5,522 bases of DNA from Clostridiales bacterium (GTDB lineage: Bacteria; Bacillota; Clostridia; Lutisporales; Lutisporaceae): positions 1 through 5,522 of the forward strand of contig DUSG01000218.1 of NCBI GenBank assembly GCA_012842725.1. Reading direction: 5' to 3'. The notes below the pieces were generated by a model. It was not told where the DNA came from and did not search any database. It saw only the letters and a program-made list of their open reading frames with translations. Shown in pieces: positions 1-3,729 of the stretch. A program made the position numbers and the translations under genes. Within the stretch, counting starts at the first letter, position 1; each line of letters opens with the position of its first letter.

Positions 1-318
1 ATCACCTATTGCCCTGTTGGTTTCTGCATCATACACAATAGTCCCTACCGGTACCTTAATGTATAAATCTTCTCCGCTTTTTCCAAAGCGATTATTTGTA
101 CCTCCCATCTCACCATTTTCAGCAATATGCTTTGCTTTATATCTGAAATCCATAAGAGTTCTCAGATTTCTGTCTGCAACTAATATAACGTTTCCACCGT
201 TTCCACCGTCTCCGCCGTCCGGTCCTCCATTTGGTACGTATTTTTCTCTTCTAAAAGATACTCTTCCATCTCCTCCATCACCGGCTTTAAGATATATCTT
301 CGCTCTATCTACAAACAT
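1..318 (-). CDS. obgE: Obg-family GTPase ObgE/CgtA, N-terminal part (cut by window edge)
   Basis: Seen: an open frame of 106 codons from ATG at 318 to the window edge, with no stop. It starts MFVDRAKIYLKAGDGGDGR and continues with a very glycine-rich stretch (about residues 31-43, NGGPDGGDGGNGGN), then a segment containing GEMGGTNNRFGKSGEDL. This is the glycine-rich Obg fold. The G1-G5 GTPase motifs and the C-terminal domain, expected in a protein of about 420-430 residues, lie beyond the window. A good Shine-Dalgarno, GAGGTGG at 330-324, sits 5 nt before the ATG and fixes the start. Known of the family: Obg is an essential ribosome-associated GTPase acting in late 50S assembly and in stress and growth control. 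Context: it follows rpmA, as is common in bacteria, but a strong terminator lies between them. Expression therefore needs read-through or its own promoter. Family assignment is near certain. Confidence 0.96.
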   Translation of the reverse strand, partial: MFVDRAKIYLKAGDGGDGRVSFRREKYVPNGGPDGGDGGNGGNVILVADRNLRTLMDFRYKAKHIAENGEMGGTNNRFGKSGEDLYIKVPVGTIVYDAETNRAIGD

Positions 319-384
319 TGTTTCCACCTCACATTTCATCAGCTATTTGTTTATTATGAACATATGGGCTTATTTTATCCTAAC

Positions 385-412
385 AAAAAAGGTACAGCTG
401 TGCTGCACCTTT
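385..412 (-). terminator. Rho-independent terminator after rpmA
   Basis: Read on the minus strand, AAAGGTGCAGC (412-402) pairs with GCTGTACCTTT (398-388) across a 3-nt loop (401-399). This gives an 11-bp stem with a single G-U wobble, and six consecutive U residues span 390-385. It begins 16 nt after the rpmA stop codon. The compact stem, GC-rich middle and U-run make it a textbook intrinsic terminator, ending the rplU-prp-rpmA transcript before obgE. The rest of the 319-428 gap holds the obgE Shine-Dalgarno and no other gene. Confidence 0.9.
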
Positions 413-428
413 AATTCTCTGTCATTGA

Positions 429-710
429 TTAAGCAACTGGATAAACGCTTACCTGCTTCTTATCCTTGCCCTTTCTCTCAAATTTTACTACTCCTGATAT
501 CAAAGCAAATAATGTATCATCTTTACCTATTCCAACATTATTTCCAGGATGAATCTTAGTACCTCTTTGTCTTACTAAAATGCAACCTGCATTCACAGTT
601 TGCCCATCAGCTCTTTTTACGCCTAGTCTTTTTGAGTGGCTGTCACGACCGTTTCTTGAGCTACCTACTCCTTTTTTATGCGCAAACAATTGAAGATCTA
701 TGTTAAACAT
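429..710 (-). CDS. rpmA: 50S ribosomal protein L27, precursor with Prp-cleaved N-terminus
   Basis: Seen: 93 residues starting MFNIDLQLFAHKKGVGSSRN, with the L27 hallmarks GRDSHSKRLGVKRADGQ and VRQRGTKIHPGNNVGIGKDDTLFAL. Length is normal for the family. L27 sits at the 50S peptidyl-transferase region, and its mature N-terminus reaches toward the tRNA 3' ends. Known: Firmicutes L27 is made with a short extension of the LQFF|A type that the cysteine protease Prp must remove. Here the equivalent is LQLF|A, predicting cleavage after Phe9 and a mature protein of 84 residues starting AHKKG. The start is ATG at 710, preceded by a strong Shine-Dalgarno (GGGAGGTG, 724-717). Those bases also encode the last residues of prp, whose stop codon ends 3 nt before this ATG. 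The terminator follows 16 nt after the stop. Confidence 0.98.
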   Translation of the reverse strand: MFNIDLQLFAHKKGVGSSRNGRDSHSKRLGVKRADGQTVNAGCILVRQRGTKIHPGNNVGIGKDDTLFALISGVVKFERKGKDKKQVSVYPVA

Positions 711-713
711 GGA

Positions 714-1049
714 TTACACCTCCCTTTTAACCACTATCTTGATATAGGGCGAATAATTTTTCGCTAAATTCTTCAGGCCTATAATCATCGTATCCATTAT
801 AGCCCAGGCTTTAAGTTTTTTATCCCTATCTTCTATTTCTGGTATGGAAAAACTTAAATAGCCTTTCTTGATACAATATTTCATGTCCACTTGAGCAACA
901 TTTAAAAGACCAAGGAGCGCAGTCTGTGTTAAAGCTGAGACAGCACTGCAAACAATATCATCACCATATTCGCTGTAATCAGCATGTCCTGTAACCTTAA
1001 GCTCCTTCACCCTGTTGTCCTGTGACATTAAAACTTTTACTTTTATCAT
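714..1049 (-). CDS. prp: Ribosomal-processing cysteine protease Prp (YsxB family)
   Basis: Seen: from ATG at 1049 the product has 111 residues, beginning MIKVKVLMSQDNRVKELKV and carrying GHADYSEYGDDIVCSAVSA. Histidine 22 and cysteine 34 form the catalytic pair, the same numbering as in the characterised Staphylococcus aureus Prp, which supports this start. A longer reading from TTG at 1058 would overlap the rplU stop by 4 nt (TTGA) and add only three residues. Known of the family: Prp removes the N-terminal extension of L27, a step needed for functional 50S subunits. Its substrate gene follows 3 nt downstream. No Shine-Dalgarno is visible before 1049, while the rplU stop codon lies just 5 nt upstream. 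Translation is therefore probably by coupling to L21 (inference), which would keep protease levels below those of the ribosomal proteins. Confidence 0.94.
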   Translation of the reverse strand: MIKVKVLMSQDNRVKELKVTGHADYSEYGDDIVCSAVSALTQTALLGLLNVAQVDMKYCIKKGYLSFSIPEIEDRDKKLKAWAIMDTMIIGLKNLAKNYSPYIKIVVKREV

Positions 1050-1054
1050 ATGAA

Positions 1055-1366
1055 TCAAGCATTAATCTTATCAATTTGAACTTTTGTATAGGGTTGCCTG
1101 TGGCCTTGTTTTCTTCTATAATTCTTTTTAGCCTTATACTTAAAAACTATTATCTTTCTGGCTTTTCCGTTCTTAAGTACAGTGGCTTCAACACTTGCTC
1201 CGTCAACAACAGGAGTTCCTATCTTGGTTTCACCTTCTCCACCAACCAGTAGGACTTCATCAAATTTTATTTTTTCTCCTTCCTCGTATGGGAGCTTTTC
1301 TACATAGATTACATCGCCCTCAGTAACTCTATATTGCTTTCCACCAGTGCTGATTATTGCATACAT
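1055..1366 (-). CDS. rplU: 50S ribosomal protein L21
   Basis: Seen: 103 residues, full length for bacterial L21, beginning MYAIISTGGKQYRVTEGD. The family features VEKLPYEEGEKIKFDEVLLVGG and the basic C-terminal segment KYKAKKNYRRKQGHRQPYTKV are present. L21 binds 23S rRNA, is an early component of 50S assembly, and has a beta-barrel body with a long basic loop. The start is ATG at 1366, with a near-perfect Shine-Dalgarno AAGGAGGTG at 1384-1376. It is the first gene of the rplU-prp-rpmA transcript. The promoter and leader immediately upstream suggest its expression is controlled through RNA structure. The stop TGA at 1057-1055 lies 5 nt before the prp ATG. Nothing in the protein looks unusual. 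Confidence 0.98.
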   Translation of the reverse strand: MYAIISTGGKQYRVTEGDVIYVEKLPYEEGEKIKFDEVLLVGGEGETKIGTPVVDGASVEATVLKNGKARKIIVFKYKAKKNYRRKQGHRQPYTKVQIDKINA

Positions 1367-1450
1367 TAGGCATCACACCTCCTTCAAAATAAGTCTCGCC
1401 GAATACTAGGTAAAATTTTTTAAACCCGATTCGAGCGGATATGCCTACAC
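1367..1450 (-). promoter_or_regulatory. rplU 5' leader, candidate L21 leader regulatory RNA
   Basis: The approximately 84 nt between the predicted transcription start and the rplU ATG can fold. TAGGCAT (1447-1441) is perfectly complementary to ATGCCTA (1373-1367), which directly abuts the start codon. This 7-bp stem would enclose the Shine-Dalgarno (1384-1376). Inside, ATCCG (1440-1436) can pair with CGGGT (1428-1424) around a loop CTCGAAT. The loop bases CGAAT (1433-1429) are complementary to ATTCG (1404-1400), which would form a pseudoknot-like contact; CTCG (1435-1432) with CGAG (1398-1395) is an alternative. Known: Firmicutes rplU genes are often preceded by a structured L21 leader (an Rfam family) thought to mediate autoregulation. 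That this is a member is inferred from position and pairing, not from matching the covariance model. Confidence 0.6.
1376..1384 (-). promoter_or_regulatory. Shine-Dalgarno of rplU, inside the leader stem
   Basis: AAGGAGGTG matches the anti-Shine-Dalgarno of 16S rRNA almost completely. From the end of AAGGAGG (1378) to the rplU ATG at 1366 there are 11 nt, somewhat long. A second ATG at 1373-1371, out of frame, is only 4 nt away. The site lies inside the predicted 7-bp closing stem of the leader, so its access could be controlled by folding. Confidence 0.85.
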
Positions 1451-1456
1451 CGTAAT

Positions 1457-1485
1457 ATTTTATCATAGGGGTATTCCTTTGTCAA
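1457..1485 (-). promoter_or_regulatory. Sigma-A promoter of the rplU-prp-rpmA operon
   Basis: On the minus strand a perfect -35 hexamer TTGACA (1485-1480) is followed by exactly 17 nt and a -10 hexamer TAAAAT (1462-1457), which matches TATAAT at five of six positions. Transcription would start near 1451-1449, 83-85 nt before the rplU ATG. It lies in the gap after rng, whose coding sequence ends 21 bp upstream of the -35. The ideal spacing and hexamers, placed before a ribosomal protein operon, make this a confident call from sequence alone. Confidence 0.88.
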
Positions 1486-1506
1486 ATATAAGTAACAATC
1501 ATCTAT

Positions 1507-2991
1507 TCAATGATAGATTTTAAACTCATCTTCAGGCATATTTTCATCGGGTACAATCTTTATGATTTTACCATACTTATTGCTCAAAGAACGTATTTCA
1601 TCTTTATATGTATCTAAAAACTCTTGTCCCAGCTCAGGATTTATAAATACTTCAATTATATTATTACCCTTATCGAACAGAGCCTTTCTAATCTCAAATT
1701 CAATCTTTTTAAATATGGTTTGCTTTGACAATACCCTTCCTGTTCCTAAACAGTGAGGACATATGGACTGCAGTATATTTGTTTTAGGAGGTACAACTTT
1801 TTTTCTCGTCATTTCTACTAAACCGAGATGAGTCATTCCCAACACATTACTTCTATTCTTATCTTTTTTCAATGCATTCCTTAAAACTTCAAGCACTATA
1901 TTCTGGTGCTCACTATCTTTCATATCAATAAAGTCTATTATTATGATTCCGCCAATATCTCTTAATCTTAGCTGCTTTGCTATTTCTTTGGCTGCTTCTA
2001 TATTTGTTTTTAAAACAGTATCCGGTAGATCTTTACTGCCCACATATCTGCCTGTATTTACATCAATAACAGTAAGAGCTTCCGTCTGCTCTATTACAAT
2101 GTAACCTCCGCTTTTAAGCCATACTTTCTTAGAAATAATCTTTTCTATCTTTTCCTCAATATTATAATAATCAAATATCTCATATAACATGTCAAAATAA
2201 TATATTCTCGATTTCAGTTCAGGAGAAGTAGCAGATATTATCTCTACTGCTTTCTCATAGTATTCCTTATCGTTTATAACCAGTTTATCAACCTCTTTAG
2301 TAAACATGTCTCTTACAATCCTGAAGAACAAGCTCATATCCTTATGTATCAGTTTTGGAGCAGTTACCTTAGATTCTTTTTTGAGTATATTACCCCATAA
2401 ACCGGTTAAAAATTCGATATCTGACCTAAGATCTGATATGGAACATCCTTCACCGGCTGTTCTCACAATTACACCCATATTGGGTGGCTTTATCTCTTCT
2501 GCCAAACTTCTAAGCCTTTCTCTTTCTACTTCATCCTCTATTCTTCTGGACACTCCTATATAATCTGCAGTAGGCATCAACACTGCAAACCTTCCAGGTA
2601 ATGTAATATTTGTTGTAGCTCTCGCTCCCTTGCCACCTATAGGATCCTTAATTATTTGTACAAGCACTTCTTGCCCAGTCTTTAGATAATCGTCTATTCT
2701 ATATGTTTCTATCTGAGCTTGGTGCTCATCGTTTTCTTCACTATACCCAGATATGTCAGAAATCAAATCTTTTACATAAAGGAAAGCATTTTTTTCCGTA
2801 CCAATATCTATAAAAGCAGCACCCATACCGGGCAAAACATTTTTTACCAAGCCTTTATAAATATTTCCGACAATACTCTGACCTTCCTTATCTTCCATGT
2901 ATATTTCTACCAGCTCACTGTCTTCAAGTATAGCCGCTCTTGTCTGTCCAAAACCTATATCTACAATAATCTCTTTAATATGAATCCCCAC
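1507..2991 (-). CDS. rng: Ribonuclease G (RNase E/G family endoribonuclease)
   Basis: Seen: 494 residues from GTG at 2991, close to the 489 of E. coli RNase G and without the long C-terminal scaffold of RNase E. An S1-like RNA-binding region (about 38-130) carries VGNIYKGLVKNVLPGMGAAF. The catalytic core has VIDVNTGR with Asp310 and Asn312, and IIIIDFIDM with Asp353, matching the magnesium ligands of RNase E/G. The zinc-link CPHCLGTG has Cys411 and Cys414, used for dimer formation in the family. Known role: 5'-end-sensing endonucleolytic cleavage of single-stranded AU-rich RNA, including rRNA maturation and mRNA decay. It follows the DUF2344 gene after 27 nt. The start is uncertain: the GTG lies inside AGGTGGGG (2993-2986), which looks like the Shine-Dalgarno itself, so an ATT codon at 2979 or 2985 may be used. 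No terminator follows the stop. Confidence 0.95.
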   Translation of the reverse strand: MGIHIKEIIVDIGFGQTRAAILEDSELVEIYMEDKEGQSIVGNIYKGLVKNVLPGMGAAFIDIGTEKNAFLYVKDLISDISGYSEENDEHQAQIETYRIDDYLKTGQEVLVQIIKDPIGGKGARATTNITLPGRFAVLMPTADYIGVSRRIEDEVERERLRSLAEEIKPPNMGVIVRTAGEGCSISDLRSDIEFLTGLWGNILKKESKVTAPKLIHKDMSLFFRIVRDMFTKEVDKLVINDKEYYEKAVEIISATSPELKSRIYYFDMLYEIFDYYNIEEKIEKIISKKVWLKSGGYIVIEQTEALTVIDVNTGRYVGSKDLPDTVLKTNIEAAKEIAKQLRLRDIGGIIIIDFIDMKDSEHQNIVLEVLRNALKKDKNRSNVLGMTHLGLVEMTRKKVVPPKTNILQSICPHCLGTGRVLSKQTIFKKIEFEIRKALFDKGNNIIEVFINPELGQEFLDTYKDEIRSLSNKYGKIIKIVPDENMPEDEFKIYH

Positions 2992-2993
2992 CT
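2986..2993 (-). promoter_or_regulatory. Probable Shine-Dalgarno of rng, overlapping the apparent GTG start
   Basis: AGGTGGGG is the only purine-rich ribosome-binding candidate near the start of rng. The only conventional start codon, GTG at 2991-2989, falls inside it, and upstream of that GTG nothing resembling GGAGG is visible. In-frame ATT codons lie at 2985-2983 and 2979-2977. The latter would give a product starting at KEIIVDIG, which aligns with the beginning of the conserved family N-terminus. This site therefore decides between a poorly led GTG start and a non-canonical ATT start. Confidence 0.5.
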
Positions 2994-3018
2994 ATACTTA
3001 GAGAATATTATTAAATGA

Positions 3019-3729
3019 TTATCTATTATCTACTGACAATAAAGGCACCAACCGACCTTTCTCAACTGTATAAAGTTCTATTCTTTCTATGCTCTCTATT
3101 TGAAATACATCTCCCATATGATTTTTTATTGCTTCTATCAATAATTCGGGTTTAAGATTGGCTTTACTTCCGCTAGCTAATAGACAATCTAAAATTATTT
3201 TATCTTGGTCTTCTTTGGATATAACCTTTATTTCCTTTATCATTGGCTTAATATCCAACTCTGTCAATTGGAAATCTTTTTTTGGCTGTTTTTTAAATAC
3301 TTTTATAGTATCGCTTTTTAAAAAATCAGATAGGCTCTTTTCAAAATCTACATCATTCTTCAGATTTAAGCTTATATAATATCTAGCATGGGTAACCAGA
3401 GACATTGCGCTTTTGGCTCCATCTTTAAGAGCAACTGCATTTACTACTTTTAAACCTTCCGGCAAATTTTTATTTAATTCCGTCACTATTTTTTCTCCAG
3501 AGATTTCTTCCTCAACAACTAAATCCAAATACTCTCCTTTGCTTGTTAATCCAATACCTAATGCGGAGGCAAATGATATTCTGGGATGAGGATTGAAACC
3601 CTTTGAATAGCTTATTGGTATTCCTGCCCTTCTTATTGCCCTTTGAAAAGTCCTCATAAGATCCAAATGAGATATATATTTAGTGTCATAACCTTTAATA
3701 AATTTCAGTCTAATATTCATCATTAGCAT
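3019..3729 (-). CDS. TIGR03936 / DUF2344 radical SAM-associated protein
   Basis: Seen: 236 residues from ATG at 3729. The N-terminal part has MNIRLKFIKG, KYISHLDLMRTFQRAIRRAGIP and SKGFNPHPRISFASALGIG, then GEYLDL, which are hallmarks of the DUF2344 family. The C-terminal half is lysine-rich and less distinctive. No signal peptide or membrane segment is apparent, so it is probably cytosolic. Known: the family is defined as encoded beside, or fused to, a TIGR03960-type radical SAM protein; its biochemical role is not established. Here the two genes overlap by 7 nt. A Shine-Dalgarno-like AGGAAGG (3742-3736), 6 nt before ATG 3729, favours that start. ATG codons at 3723 (TAATG overlap with the upstream stop) and 3720 better match the family N-terminus and remain possible. 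A longer TTG reading from 3771 is unlikely. Function unknown; it probably works with its neighbour. Confidence 0.92.
   Translation of the reverse strand: MLMMNIRLKFIKGYDTKYISHLDLMRTFQRAIRRAGIPISYSKGFNPHPRISFASALGIGLTSKGEYLDLVVEEEISGEKIVTELNKNLPEGLKVVNAVALKDGAKSAMSLVTHARYYISLNLKNDVDFEKSLSDFLKSDTIKVFKKQPKKDFQLTELDIKPMIKEIKVISKEDQDKIILDCLLASGSKANLKPELLIEAIKNHMGDVFQIESIERIELYTVEKGRLVPLLSVDNR

Noticed and set aside
193..223. Short tandem-like repeats of TTTCCACCG
   Set aside because: They encode the Gly-Asp/Asn-Gly repeats of the Obg glycine-rich domain, so protein constraint explains them.
359..386. Possible obgE promoter TTGTTA (386-381), 16 nt, TATGTT (364-359)
   Set aside because: Each hexamer matches consensus at only four of six positions and the -35 overlaps the terminator U-run. 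In AT-rich DNA this is expected by chance.
17..559. Plus-strand open frame of 180 codons
   Set aside because: It runs antisense through obgE, the terminator and the end of rpmA. Its product is a serine/proline-rich mirror of the Gly-rich Obg coding sequence and has no ribosome-binding site or family resemblance.
1501..1518. 6-bp inverted repeat ATCTAT/ATAGAT around the rng stop codon
   Set aside because: It is AT-only at its core, short, and has no U-run after it, so it cannot be supported as a terminator or operator.
1022..3379. Plus-strand frames at 1022-1252, 1562-1756, 2306-2563, 2719-3018 and 3158-3379
   Set aside because: Each lies opposite a conserved minus-strand gene (prp/rplU, rng, DUF2344), is short, and encodes low-complexity sequence with no family resemblance.
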